Shown piece by piece: positions 40,557 through 50,865 of a stretch of 64,000 bases of DNA (the first letter of the stretch is position 1; each line of letters starts with the position of its first letter). Location of the stretch: positions 248,001 to 312,000 of the forward strand of contig OW569354.1 of NCBI GenBank assembly GCA_937625935.1, read 5' to 3'. The stretch comes from Tetramitus jugosus. Its lineage: Eukaryota > Heterolobosea > Eutetramitea > Acrasida > Vahlkampfiidae. Below the pieces are notes generated by a model. It saw only the letters and a list, made by a program, of their open reading frames with translations, searched no databases and was not told the DNA's origin. The position numbers and the translations under genes were made by a program.

Positions 40557-43249
40557 TTAATTGAAGTCAAATAGACGCACGGAAGTGTCTGTTGAGCAAG
40601 AAACTAATTGCCACGAGTATTGGTCATTCTCCTTCTTGATTTGTCTCCATTGAAGTCGTCTGACAGTTTCAACATGACACAGTTGTGGCTCAATCTTACA
40701 AACAATCTCTGGAGTGGTTCCATCAACAATTGTGCAGATAACAATATTACCGTCTTCAAGACCCACAGCAAACAAATATTGATGCTCTGGCACAACATGT
40801 CCATACTTCTTAAAATCAACAAATTCACAAGCAGTAACTGGGCTGTCGAATGACATCTTTGCAAGTAGAGGGAATGGAGAAACAGACTTCTTCTTCTTTG
40901 GCTTGTCATCTGATTCCTCATCAGTTATCTTGCTTGCAGATGCAAGATAGATCTTCTTTGCTTCTTCGATGTTGTCCATCTTCCAAATCTTCACAGTCTT
41001 ATCTCTTGATCCAGTGATGACAAAGTTGTTGTCATAACTCCATGAACAGCCCCACACAATTCTCTCATGTGCCTTCGATTTAATCACTGGAGTGTAGGTG
41101 ATGCCACCATTTTGTAGCTCTTGTTGCTCATACATGATAAGATGACGATCTCTGGAAACACTGATCATGTACTTGTCGTTTGGTGAGAATGAAATTTGAG
41201 TGACAGTTAGGGAGTGTCCTTGAAGCACATCCAATTGGCGCCAAGTGTTTGTGTCCCACAGACGAATAGCGGCAACATCGGCTGTCTTTGCCTTGCAGGC
41301 AGAAGCAATGATAGAACCTTTGTTATTGGAAGAGACACATACCAACTCATTTGCATGACCATACAACTTTTGAGTTTCTGGCCATAGAGTATTTTGTAGC
41401 AGAGTTTGTTCAAACGGTGGTTGTTCAAGCGTAACTGGAACGAACACACTTTCATCATCCTCATCCATAATACTTCTAAATTCGTGCTTCGTATTAGGAT
41501 CTTGCTCACCAGATTGAATAGGCTTATTGGACAAACCAAGAGCAGGAACAGATGCTCCCAATGCTCTGTCAACAGTCATATCGGATTGAACACCAGAAAT
41601 ATTTTGCAAACTTTGCAAGAAGCTCGCAGGTGCTTCAAATACTCTCAACACCTTCTCATCAGCACCAGTCACCAACACATGTTCCTTCTCAGCATTCACA
41701 AAAGTCATACACATCAAGTCATAACCATGAATTTGTGGTCTTCCAATCTCGTGCCAAGAGTTTTGATTGTGTACCCATGGAGCAAAGAGACGAGTCGTCT
41801 GATCCACAGATGTACTAACAAAATAGTTTTGATGTGGATCCCACGAGCAATCCATAACAGCGTTTGCATGACCAGAAATACTGACTCGGGGGACCCATTC
41901 ATTTGTCTCTGTTTCATACTTCCACAAATGGAAGCTACCGTGGTATCCATGACCCATGACCATTGTTCCACCTGGTGCAAAATAACCTCCAAAGTAACCC
42001 ATTTGTCCAAACAAACCACTCAATCCACCAAACTCACCCATTCTGACCTTATCGATCCAAATACCGGATTCTGCGTGAGGTTCCCATATCATCATAGTTC
42101 TATCCATGCTGCTCGTGAGCAATTGAAGAGGTTGAGTCACCACTCCAGTTGTTTCATCCTTAATCTTTGGATGCCAGTTCACAGAATGAACCCAATCTTC
42201 ATGACCAGTCAACAACGCTTCGAAAATAACAGAATAACTCAATTCACTTTGATCAGCAACTCGAATGATATGACCAGACTTGGACAGAGCCATTCCCTTC
42301 TTGTTGCCCACTACCTTTCGACTATCGCTTGACAATAAACTGTTTTCACTTGGGTCATTGATTTGACTACTGCCATTTTGTTGCAGCTTTGAAAACTTCC
42401 AAAGTCTCACTCTATAGTCCTGACTGGCACTGGCCAACATGACACTACCATCGTCCAATGTTGTGAATTCCATGGCTCTAATCCAATCCTCATGACCCTG
42501 CAACACACAAGCTTGCTTGAACTCAGTGTACTCTTGATTGATTGTGTTCATAGGCAAATACACGTGAATCACAAAATCCAATCCACCAGTAACGACACAA
42601 GGAATCGATGAATTTGGCAAAAAACTCAATGCACAACTCTCCATCATCTTGTTTCCAAATGAGAGAACACTGTTCAACACAAATGATTCACTATTGTTGT
42701 TGTTACTATTGTTACTATTTCTTCTGCTCCAAATTGAAACTGTTCCATCAGCACTCGTGCATCCAATAAAGGAACACTCGGTATTCGAAATGACAGAAAC
42801 ACTGGTTACGCTCTGAGAATGATTCTTCAACACTTGATGTGATTCATATTGAAAGCTTTCCTTGTTCAGTGTCCACACAATCAACAAACCATCGACACCA
42901 ACGGAAACCAATTGATGTTCATGACCAAAATTCGAATCAGAGTCATGTGGTATCCATCGCACACCATTTACTCTCTCCAAATGACCCTTCAATGTCGCAA
43001 TCACCTTATTTTTCTGTCACATTGTGGTAGGTATCAAAAATGATGATGATGATTAGTACATCAAACTCACATGGAAACAAACAACCAATAGGGAAAAAAA
43101 GGAGGAACATATATGATTGCACGTACGATTGGATCATAGAGGGCAACGAATTTTTGAGCGGCGTATGCAAAAATGTTGTTTTTTCCCCATTGAGAACAAC
43201 CAGCAATACGGTTGCAACCTATTGAGATGAATGACAGTTCTGGATTCAT
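40557..43249 (-). CDS. ELP2: Elongator complex subunit 2 (WD40 protein)
   Basis: Exon 1 is 43127-43249. Exon 2 most likely runs 40557-43013, across a 113-nt intron (GTACGT...GACAG), giving about 859 aa. Exon 1 has the family start FISIGCNRIAGCSQWG and FAYAAQKFVALYDP. Exon 2 continues with IATLKGHLERVNGVRWI. Two seven-bladed WD40 propellers follow, with GHEDWIRAMEF, GHEDWVHSVNWHP, GHANAVMDCSWDP and YGHANELVCV as blade signatures. ELP2 is a scaffold of the Elongator complex, which modifies wobble uridines in tRNA. A second acceptor 9 nt further in (AATAAG) would drop three residues and cannot be excluded. Confidence 0.95.
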
Positions 43250-43581
43250 TATTATATTGTGTTCGTTTTTTTCACTGTGCGTCTTTGAGCTCTAATTGTG
43301 AATCAAATTTGGTTTTGTGTGTTCAAATCCCTTGTTTTTCTTCATCTTTCGGCGAAAATGCCACTTCAATCGAGTGCATGAACTGCATGGAACAAATTGA
43401 ATCTACCCGCAAAAGAAGCCCGCGTCGGATTTCATTTTCCTTGTTGACTCGTCGGCCTTTCCAAAACTGTCGTTTAGCTTCGAATGCTATCCAGCTGCAT
43501 TTCGCTGTTGGGAGCTCAATTCACAGTTGTGTGGAAACAACAATTAACCACCACCAACAACAACAAACAAGAGAGAAGACC
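43250..43581. other. Divergent promoter between ELP2 and the SLC25 carrier
   Basis: 332 bp. The carrier frame is open through this stretch, but that part of the reading frame lacks features, so it is treated as 5' leader. The last 40 bases are CAACAA-rich, like other leaders in this window. Confidence 0.5.
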
Positions 43582-44607
43582 ATGGCATCCATAACGACAA
43601 CAACAGACACAGCGCTCATCAGTGGCAGCAGCAATACAACGGGCAAACAAGCCAACCATCAGCAGAACAATAACAACAACCAGGTGCTTTCAGAGTTCAT
43701 GGGTGGTACGATGGGAGGCTTATGTGGAGTCATTTGTGGTCATCCTGCCGATACGATACGTGTTCGGCTTCAGAACAACAATGGACATCAATTCAAGGGA
43801 TTTTGGGACTGTGCAAGACAAACTGTTCTCAAAGAGAGAATAGGTGCACTGTACAAGGGACTTTTGCCTCCACTGGTTGGTGAAACTTTTAATAATTGTG
43901 TTCTGTTTGGTGTGTACGGTTATTTGAAACCCTTTCAGGAACAATTCTCAAGAAAGAATGCTCAGCAACAAGGCAATGAACATCAGTATTCGATATACAA
44001 GGACCTTGGGTCAGTTGCATTGAGTGGAGCCATTGCCGGTTTGAGCATTTCATTGATAGTTTGCCCCACGGAATTGGTGAAGATTCAATTCCAGAACAAT
44101 ACAACCGTTGTCAAGGAGACCATATGGCAATGCATAAGGCGGTGTCAAACTGAGAAGAACAATCGATTCATGTCAGGTCTCTTTCACGGTTTTTGTTCCA
44201 CGATATACAGAGAGATTGCATTCGGTTCCAGCTACTTTTTATTCTATGAATCTTCAAAGAGAATATTGGCACACTTACAATATAATGACAGTACAGCAAC
44301 GGATCGACTAGGCATGTTGTCTCTACTGTTGTCAGGTGGAACGGCGGGCACTAGTGCCTGGGCATTGGCCTATCCAACTGATTATATTAAATCTCGTGTT
44401 CAGGCCAACACGAGTATGAACACGAGAAAGGTGCTCAAGGAATTGTATCAACACAATAAGATGAGTGGAGTTCGATTGGCGTACACTGGCTTCCTACCGA
44501 CAGTGCTCAGGGCATTCCCTGTCAATGCCATTACATTCCTCACGTATGAATATGTTGTTGGTGTATTAAACAACAACAACAATAACAGCAATAAGAGTGA
44601 GCGATGA
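43582..44607 (+). CDS. Mitochondrial carrier (SLC25 family), carnitine/ornithine-carrier-like
   Basis: 341 aa from the ATG at 43582, the first that leaves a normal carrier length. Three tandem repeats are seen with the Px[DE]xx[KR]x[KR]Q-type signature: GHPADTIRVRLQ (repeat 1), CPTELVKIQFQ (repeat 2) and YPTDYIKSRVQ (repeat 3). Repeat 1 opens with GGTMGGLCGVICGHP and ends near the inner-membrane motif ALYKGLLPPLVGE. Repeat 3 ends RAFPVNAITFLTYE, typical of the carnitine-acylcarnitine/ornithine carrier branch. It sits in the inner membrane and exchanges small metabolites; the substrate is not fixed by these residues. It is convergent with the next gene (35-nt gap). Confidence 0.9.
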   Translation: MASITTTTDTALISGSSNTTGKQANHQQNNNNNQVLSEFMGGTMGGLCGVICGHPADTIRVRLQNNNGHQFKGFWDCARQTVLKERIGALYKGLLPPLVGETFNNCVLFGVYGYLKPFQEQFSRKNAQQQGNEHQYSIYKDLGSVALSGAIAGLSISLIVCPTELVKIQFQNNTTVVKETIWQCIRRCQTEKNNRFMSGLFHGFCSTIYREIAFGSSYFLFYESSKRILAHLQYNDSTATDRLGMLSLLLSGGTAGTSAWALAYPTDYIKSRVQANTSMNTRKVLKELYQHNKMSGVRLAYTGFLPTVLRAFPVNAITFLTYEYVVGVLNNNNNNSNKSER

Positions 44608-44642
44608 TCTCAGCAGAGTAACAATCAAGATCATCTTGCTCA

Positions 44643-45395
44643 TCAAATAAAATCATTTTGATTGACTACTCTTGCATTCTGCTTCAAATATTGAATCAAG
44701 TATTGAAAACTGGATAGTATTCCACCACTTCCATTGGCTACATTCATCTCCTTCATAAAAAATAACTCATTTCTCGTCATCATCCTCTCAATAATCCCTT
44801 GTGTCTGTTCCGTAAACAACCGATCCAATTCTCCGTTTTCCTTCCGTTCTTGACCCTTCCAATTGAAAATGATCATCATGGGGACATGATTCAATTGTTC
44901 ATGATTGGAAAGTTGGTCAATTTTTTGAACATCTGCTCGTATCGAGTCCATATCATCCGAATCATAATCAATCAAGTATATGATGGCATGACAATCTGCA
45001 TAGTAGTCATCCCAAATGGGTTGAAGGTCCAATTGTCCACCTAGATCCCACATGACAATATTCGAATCGTCACACATGAATTTGATGACGTTTAATCCCA
45101 CTGTTGGAGCATAGGGTGATGCATCTACGACACTTGTTGTTGTTGATGGATTGCTCATGTTTTCAGTAGTATTCGTGGTGGTCATACTTGTCGTATTGAT
45201 TTGAAAGCTAAGATTCTTCTTCTGATTGTTGTTGTTGTTGGTTTGATGGTTGTTTGAGTGTGTTGATGACGATAACAGTTGTTTGAGTGTGTTGGTGAAT
45301 GTTGTTTTTCCTGATTTTGCATTGCCTAGTACGAGTATGTTGAACTGAGACCGTTGGGTCATAAATTGATACATGCCTTGAACAAGTGAGAACAT
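44643..45395 (-). CDS. ARFRP1: ARFRP1-like Arf-family GTPase with altered guanine-binding motif
   Basis: 250 aa from the ATG at 45395. I chose that start because MFSLVQGMYQFMTQ matches the ARFRP1 N-terminus, whereas an upstream ATG at 45455 adds only a basic leader. The P-loop is GNAKSGKTT (24-32). Switch II is WDLGGQLDLQPIWDDYY, close to the ARFRP1 form. Switch I (PTVGLNVIKF) is preceded by an Asn/Ser/Thr-rich insert of about 60 residues. The usual NKxD reads FNWKGQE, so guanine specificity may be weakened. ARFRP1 recruits Arl1 and golgins at the trans-Golgi. No Gly at position 2, so no N-myristoylation, as in the family. Confidence 0.82.
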   Translation of the reverse strand: MFSLVQGMYQFMTQRSQFNILVLGNAKSGKTTFTNTLKQLLSSSTHSNNHQTNNNNNQKKNLSFQINTTSMTTTNTTENMSNPSTTTSVVDASPYAPTVGLNVIKFMCDDSNIVMWDLGGQLDLQPIWDDYYADCHAIIYLIDYDSDDMDSIRADVQKIDQLSNHEQLNHVPMMIIFNWKGQERKENGELDRLFTEQTQGIIERMMTRNELFFMKEMNVANGSGGILSSFQYLIQYLKQNARVVNQNDFI

Positions 45396-45529
45396 GCTTG
45401 GTTTTTTTTGTTTGGTTGCTCGTTGTTTTTTTGATTCTGGTTTTGTGGGATGCAATTTTGGGTGATGGATCTTTCATGAAAGATTTGGGAGCAAAGTGTG
45501 ATGTCTCTTTACTGTGTTGCTTGGTATAT

Positions 45530-48337
45530 TTACATCCAGTTGAGACTACGGCTCTTAAAGTACACCAGATTCTCAAATTCGTGCAAGTACTGCTCGCCCT
45601 TCTCTGTGAAGAGCTGGTCACTTGTGCTCATTCGGAGTCGGGAGAGATTTCTGAGTTGTTTCAAGTAGAACACACCTCTATCGTCGACTGGTAGCTCATA
45701 CAAGTTGAGGGCATTCAACTTTGGAAAGCCCTTGCTGATGATACGAGTACAAGTTGGACCTTGCAACTTTTTGCAATTCATCACAGACAAATCGGTGAGA
45801 TTGTACAGACCAGATGCTAAAATATTCAAGCCCTCGTTGTCGATATTGCTTCCAGAGAGATACAAGCACTCTAATTGATGCATAGTAGCCAATTCATTCA
45901 CTACTTGCTCAATATTTATACCTGGACAAGCAGATAGAGCCAAATGGGATAATAATCTCAACTTGACAATACTATCCAATATGCAGAGAGCAGTGATTTT
46001 GCTACAACTAGTCAAGTCAAGCCATGTTAGGCACTGCAAGTGTGGCAATACTTCATTCAATAAAGCATCTGTCAAGCTCTCTTTGGAGAAACTCAGATCA
46101 AGTATTGTTAAGGTGTCTTTCAACATAAGAATTTCTAAGAAGTGTCTCTCAGACAAGTCGGCATCATCACATAAGCATCCGGGAATTGTCAACGTGTGAA
46201 GCAGCTTACAATTCCGAAAGAGGTGTTTCCATCCATGTCTCATCGATATCTGATTTAGTGACTTTCCATAGAAGTACTTTAGCTGTGTACATCGACTGAT
46301 CACGTTCTTGAAGCATGCATCTGTGATGCTTTTACAAAATGAAATATCCAGATACTCGAGAGTGTCATGGCATTTCAGCGATTGCAACGTGACATCTGAA
46401 GTTAATGTAGAACATAGCTCCAAATTAGTTAAAACAGGGCACTGAGTGATAATCGATCCGAGTAATGTCGGACTTAGCTGTTTGCAGTAATTCAACGCAA
46501 GATGTTTCAATGATGTAAATGCTTGGGAGCTAACTATTTGATCCATGTATCGCGAGATGACATCAGATGTAATAGGATTTTCAGACATGTTCAAGTAGCA
46601 AAGATTGCTAAAAGATGCCCTCACCTTCTTTGGGGTATGCTCATCCTCATCACTGCCGGATGAATGACTCAGTTCAAAATCACTATCATTATCGCTGCTA
46701 CTACTTTCATAGTCATTAGGAGAGGTGTCATCGCGGAATCGTATTGACTTCTTCTGTTGATTTCTCAGCATATTCAAATGTTTCTTATCTCTTCTCCGTC
46801 TCTTATACTTTCGTTCTCTGTCTTGAAATAGAAAGTCTAATGATTGCAGCTTTTCAATTCCACTCACATCAATCATGTTCAGTGATTTGCACTGTCTCAA
46901 ATGCTTCAGAGCAGAGCAGGTAACTTTTGCATTGTTTCGAATGTTCAAGCTTGTTAATTGGTGAAGGGCGTTACCAATGTACTTGATTGAATCGTTGGAT
47001 ATCTTTTCGTTATCCGCAATATTTAACACTTGTAAGTTCTTCAGGGCTGTCAAATGTTTAATTCCTGCGCATGATATCTTTCGACAGTGTCTGATATTGA
47101 GCACTTGCAAACTTTTTCTAAATCGTTCACAATTTCCATTGCCACCATGACCAAATAACTCCAAACACTTGTTTGATATGCTGTGACAACCCTCCAAGAG
47201 CAACACTTTCAGATTTACCATCGAATACACGATACTCTTCAATCCATCATACGATATCTCATGACATGAAGATAAATTCAAGTATGTCAATGTGTTCGTA
47301 ATCTCAAATACATTCACATTTGCAAGTATCGTGTTGTCACTAATGGTTGCATTCATCGACTTGGAAGAGAGTGAAGAGGATGGAGCGGGGGCATGAGATG
47401 AAGATGGTACGACTGGAGACGATGCACTCCTTCGTCTTCCAGTGTCGCTATTCTCTTGATTGTGCTTTCTATTGTTATTCTTATCCTTATTGTTGTTGAA
47501 TAGTGGAGAAGAGGAATTCTTTTGTTGATTTTTCTTTCTCTGATTTTGCTTGTGATTCTGGCTATTATGATTATGACTATTGTTATTATTCTTGTTGTTA
47601 CGACCGTGTTTTCTATTGTTGTTGATACTATCTGTCTTGTGATCATCAGCAGCAACCTCATCAATGTTCAACGTGTTGTTCGTGCTATAGGATGACGCAC
47701 TGTTGCCCCTCCGTCTTGTTGTTGATTCTTTCTGATCATGAACATGCATTTCACCAGAATTGTTACTGTTCGCATTATTGTTATTGTTATTGTTACTGGC
47801 TGATTGTTGCGGTTGTTGTTGTTGTTGTTTGAAATACATCATGCTCTTGTTACTCAACAAACAATGACTCAAATTCAATCGAGTCAAAGGTAAATCTCTC
47901 AACAGCACCATCCACTCATCTGTCACTCGACCACACATGCTCAAATTCAAGTTTGTGAATTGACTGCTTCTCAGATTGAGCAACATGGGTAAGGTGAGTG
48001 ATTGAATCCGACACAATGAATCTAACAATTCCTGACATGTTTGCTTTGGAATGTGTTGCAACAATATGCCGCCACTTCCACTCTTGTCAACAACGGCATC
48101 ATGACTCTCATTCTCATCATCATCATCATCCATACTAGAGTAAGGAACGTCCTTTAATTGCTGTTGCAGTTGCAGTTGCTGTTGTTGTTCCAATAACTCA
48201 TAATTGGCAAAGTGAGTGGCATGTTGAACCAAGTACAAGATGCATAGTTCCTTGAGTGAATGGCCACCTCCACCATTGTTATTGCTGTTACTGTTGCTTC
48301 TATCAGAGTGAAGTCTAGGACTATTACTCGGACTCAT
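45530..48337 (-). CDS. AMN1-type leucine-rich-repeat protein
   Basis: 935 aa. Residues about 115-165 carry the first repeats (NLRSSQFTNLNLSMCGRVTD). Residues about 165-345 are a long Asn/Lys/Ser/Gln-rich insert. From 345 to the end run about 18 cysteine-containing-type LRRs (LTYLNLSSCHEIS, LKVLLLEGCHSIS, LQVLNIRHCRKIS, LEYLDISFCKSIT, LTWLDLTSCSKIT). A Lys/Arg/Asp-rich spacer (about 510-565) splits the array, followed by RASFSNLCYLNMSENPIT. The CC-type repeats are those of F-box/AMN1 proteins, substrate adaptors of SCF ubiquitin ligases. I see no clear F-box at the N-terminus, so the link to ubiquitin is inference. Confidence 0.85.
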   Translation of the reverse strand: MSPSNSPRLHSDRSNSNSNNNGGGGHSLKELCILYLVQHATHFANYELLEQQQQLQLQQQLKDVPYSSMDDDDDENESHDAVVDKSGSGGILLQHIPKQTCQELLDSLCRIQSLTLPMLLNLRSSQFTNLNLSMCGRVTDEWMVLLRDLPLTRLNLSHCLLSNKSMMYFKQQQQQPQQSASNNNNNNNANSNNSGEMHVHDQKESTTRRRGNSASSYSTNNTLNIDEVAADDHKTDSINNNRKHGRNNKNNNNSHNHNSQNHKQNQRKKNQQKNSSSPLFNNNKDKNNNRKHNQENSDTGRRRSASSPVVPSSSHAPAPSSSLSSKSMNATISDNTILANVNVFEITNTLTYLNLSSCHEISYDGLKSIVYSMVNLKVLLLEGCHSISNKCLELFGHGGNGNCERFRKSLQVLNIRHCRKISCAGIKHLTALKNLQVLNIADNEKISNDSIKYIGNALHQLTSLNIRNNAKVTCSALKHLRQCKSLNMIDVSGIEKLQSLDFLFQDRERKYKRRRRDKKHLNMLRNQQKKSIRFRDDTSPNDYESSSSDNDSDFELSHSSGSDEDEHTPKKVRASFSNLCYLNMSENPITSDVISRYMDQIVSSQAFTSLKHLALNYCKQLSPTLLGSIITQCPVLTNLELCSTLTSDVTLQSLKCHDTLEYLDISFCKSITDACFKNVISRCTQLKYFYGKSLNQISMRHGWKHLFRNCKLLHTLTIPGCLCDDADLSERHFLEILMLKDTLTILDLSFSKESLTDALLNEVLPHLQCLTWLDLTSCSKITALCILDSIVKLRLLSHLALSACPGINIEQVVNELATMHQLECLYLSGSNIDNEGLNILASGLYNLTDLSVMNCKKLQGPTCTRIISKGFPKLNALNLYELPVDDRGVFYLKQLRNLSRLRMSTSDQLFTEKGEQYLHEFENLVYFKSRSLNWM

Positions 48338-48691
48338 ATTGTTCGTTGATCAACCGGAAGTGCCGTTTGAAAAGGGGCTCAAAGGATTGTCTGTTTTTTT
48401 TGCTGCTGCAGTCGTGTGTGTGAAAAGGTGATCACAATTGGGTGTTTGATGGGGTTACTCGGAGCTCGAGCAGCTGGTCACAGTGATAACAATCGAACTC
48501 TGGTTGGTTGTTTGGTGCAGCGACAATCTTTTTCGAGATTGAATATTCGGACAATATTAAACTGCATTTTGGCGCGCCAAAGTGTTGAGTTCCAAACGAG
48601 ACTGAAGATCAAACAAAGACTGCCCTCGTTGAACCGGACAGTTTAAAATAAAGACAAAAAATAACCAACAGCTACCACACAAAAGAACTGA
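48338..48691. other. Divergent promoter region with an E2F-like palindrome
   Basis: 354 bp between the start codons of the LRR gene (minus) and the BRAP-type gene (plus). It holds the palindrome at 48568-48581. No open frame of note. Confidence 0.5.
48568..48581. promoter_or_regulatory. Perfect E2F-type palindrome
   Basis: TTTGGCGCGCCAAA is a 14-bp perfect palindrome and an exact double E2F consensus. It lies about 110 bp upstream of the BRAP-type start codon and 230 bp upstream of the LRR start, so it could serve either or both genes. Confidence 0.45.
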
Positions 48692-50860
48692 ATGTTTGGA
48701 GCGAACGACAGCAGCAATAGACTCAATCGCCATTACTACTCCATTGTCATTGACCGTCACCCACCCCTCATCCAACAATTGACTCAAAACATTTTCTCCG
48801 CTCGTCCATTCGATCAAAGAATCAAACTACGAAAACAACAATTGGATCAAGTCATATCACAGAATCAATACATGAAAATGTCAAACGTTTTTGGAAGTGG
48901 TGAAATCTCAGTCGATCATGTTGTTGAAAAGGGAGAAGAGAATGACGCTGTTGATCACACCAACGATGACAAGGATGATAGCACAATGTATCATGTGAAA
49001 CACATTGCACATACAATGTCAACTGATATGGACTCTTTTGTCAATTCAAACCATAAGAGTCACACAAGTTCGTCATCATCACCATGCACAGAAGACCAAG
49101 CAACAATCGCATCATCATCATCTGATGAAACAACAACCACAACAAATCCTCTGTTTTTCAGTTGTGGAAATCCAAGAGTGGAGATTGTGACTGGATTTAT
49201 TCACTTGTACACAAACCATCGCGTACCTCGATCAAGTGCCACTTCTCCGACAACTCCAACGACACCAGTGACAACAGCAACAACAATTTTAGAAGAGGAT
49301 GATGTGGATGAAGATAATCACAAGAATGCTTCATTGAAAGAATCACAGAATGATCAAAATATGTTGTGCGTGGTTGCTGTGCCCAGTTTTATCAGTATCA
49401 GTGATTTCTATACGTTTGTCCAGAGTTTTAGTTCTCACATTAGTCACATGACTATTCTGAGAGATGAAATGCCGAACCGGTACATGATTTTGTTGACATT
49501 CGACAATGAATCATCAATGAATGATTTTTATGAACAATTTAATGGAAAACCGTTCAATAGTTTTGATCCTGAACAGTGTCAACTCGTTTATGTTCAATCT
49601 GTAGAATATAGTAACAACAATAACAATAGTAATAGTTGTAGTGCTGCTGACACTAGTGCTGTTGGTCCATTGATTGAAATGCCCAAATGTCCTGTGTGTC
49701 TCGAACGGTTAGACTCTGAAACATCTGGCATCATCACAACAGTTTGCAATCACGAGTTTCATTGCGAATGCTTTACGAAATGGGGAGATGGAACGTGTCC
49801 TATTTGTCGTTACAATAGCTTTGATGACACGAACAATAGTCGAGTGCAATGTTTTGAGTGCAATGACACGACATCGAACTTGTGGATTTGTTTGATGTGT
49901 GGTCACGTTGGTTGTGGTCGCTATGAACAAGGTCATGCAAGACAGCACTATGAGCAAACCAATCATATCTATGCCATGGAAATTGAATCACAGAGAGTGT
50001 GGGATTACATGGGTGATGGTTATGTGCATCGAATTGTACAAAATGCGACCGATGGAAAACTGGTTCAAGTCATGAGCAACAACGATGACGAAATGAGTCA
50101 ATTCTCAGAGTCCAACCGCAATCAGAGCACAAGTATTCGAATGAATAGTAGCACAGCAGGAACAATGGGTAATTTTAGTGAGTCAATATCAGGCAAAGCT
50201 TGTCCCTTGACCTCATCGGGAAATAGCAACTTTGTTGGGGCGAGTAGCAGTGGTAGTAGCAGTAGTACTTATAACGACTTTTCTAGTAATGCTGGCGGTA
50301 GTAGTAGTGATGATTATTATCGGCCCACCTCCACTAGTTATGACATTGACATGTTGGAGGCACGATACAATTCAAAAATCGATGCCATACTTCAGGAATA
50401 CAACAATCTGTTAACCAAGCAACTGGTGAGTCAGAGAATTTATTTCGAGGGAAAGTTGAATGAATTAACAAGAACAAGCGATGATCAACTCAATAAGTTA
50501 TCTCATGAACTGGATGACGCAAAACAAGATTGCAAAAAATTGAGCTCGCAAGTGGAAAGACTCCAGGTAGATAAGAAGAAACAAGACAAGGAGTTTGAAT
50601 TCATCAGTGAATTGAACAAAACTTTGATTGCAGAACAAAAGAAGTTCAAGGTAAAGTACGAGACACAACAGAGGATTTATGACAACAAGTTGCAAGACAA
50701 GGATAAGACGATACAAGACCTGCAGGAGCAATTAGCGGACTTGATGACTCACTTTAACACACAAGAGAGCTTATCAAAGGATATGAAGGAAGCTAGTTTA
50801 TTTGTTCTGCCGGGTGGAGGCACCCACAAGAGAAAGGGAAAATCGAAAACCAATAAATAA
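48692..50860 (+). CDS. BRAP: BRAP/ETP1-type E3 ligase (RRM-like, RING-H2, UBP zinc finger, coiled coil)
   Basis: 722 aa. Domain order is that of BRCA1-associated protein: an RRM-like BRAP2 domain (about 225-310; LCVVAVPSFISISDFYTFV, MILLTFDNESSMNDFYEQFN), a RING-H2 finger (about 331-372; CPVCLERL ... CNHEFHCECF ... CPICR), a UBP zinc finger (about 384-450; CFECNDTTSNLWICLMCG, GHARQHYEQTNH) and a coiled coil (about 555-700). BRAP proteins ubiquitinate themselves and target Ras/MAPK scaffolds or alcohol-stress factors. The Ser/Thr-rich regions (about 110-215 and 455-550) are linkers. The basic tail (KRKGKSKTNK) may be a nuclear signal. Its stop is 5 nt from the stop of the next, convergent gene. 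Confidence 0.94.
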   Translation: MFGANDSSNRLNRHYYSIVIDRHPPLIQQLTQNIFSARPFDQRIKLRKQQLDQVISQNQYMKMSNVFGSGEISVDHVVEKGEENDAVDHTNDDKDDSTMYHVKHIAHTMSTDMDSFVNSNHKSHTSSSSSPCTEDQATIASSSSDETTTTTNPLFFSCGNPRVEIVTGFIHLYTNHRVPRSSATSPTTPTTPVTTATTILEEDDVDEDNHKNASLKESQNDQNMLCVVAVPSFISISDFYTFVQSFSSHISHMTILRDEMPNRYMILLTFDNESSMNDFYEQFNGKPFNSFDPEQCQLVYVQSVEYSNNNNNSNSCSAADTSAVGPLIEMPKCPVCLERLDSETSGIITTVCNHEFHCECFTKWGDGTCPICRYNSFDDTNNSRVQCFECNDTTSNLWICLMCGHVGCGRYEQGHARQHYEQTNHIYAMEIESQRVWDYMGDGYVHRIVQNATDGKLVQVMSNNDDEMSQFSESNRNQSTSIRMNSSTAGTMGNFSESISGKACPLTSSGNSNFVGASSSGSSSSTYNDFSSNAGGSSSDDYYRPTSTSYDIDMLEARYNSKIDAILQEYNNLLTKQLVSQRIYFEGKLNELTRTSDDQLNKLSHELDDAKQDCKKLSSQVERLQVDKKKQDKEFEFISELNKTLIAEQKKFKVKYETQQRIYDNKLQDKDKTIQDLQEQLADLMTHFNTQESLSKDMKEASLFVLPGGGTHKRKGKSKTNK

Positions 50861-50865
50861 ATGGA

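Noticed and set aside
41406-42332. 308-aa plus-strand open frame
   Set aside because: It is antisense to the ELP2 WD40 repeats and has no domain features.
43231-43581. N-terminal extension of the SLC25 carrier
   Set aside because: It overlaps the ELP2 start region, has no carrier features and would make the protein far longer than the family.
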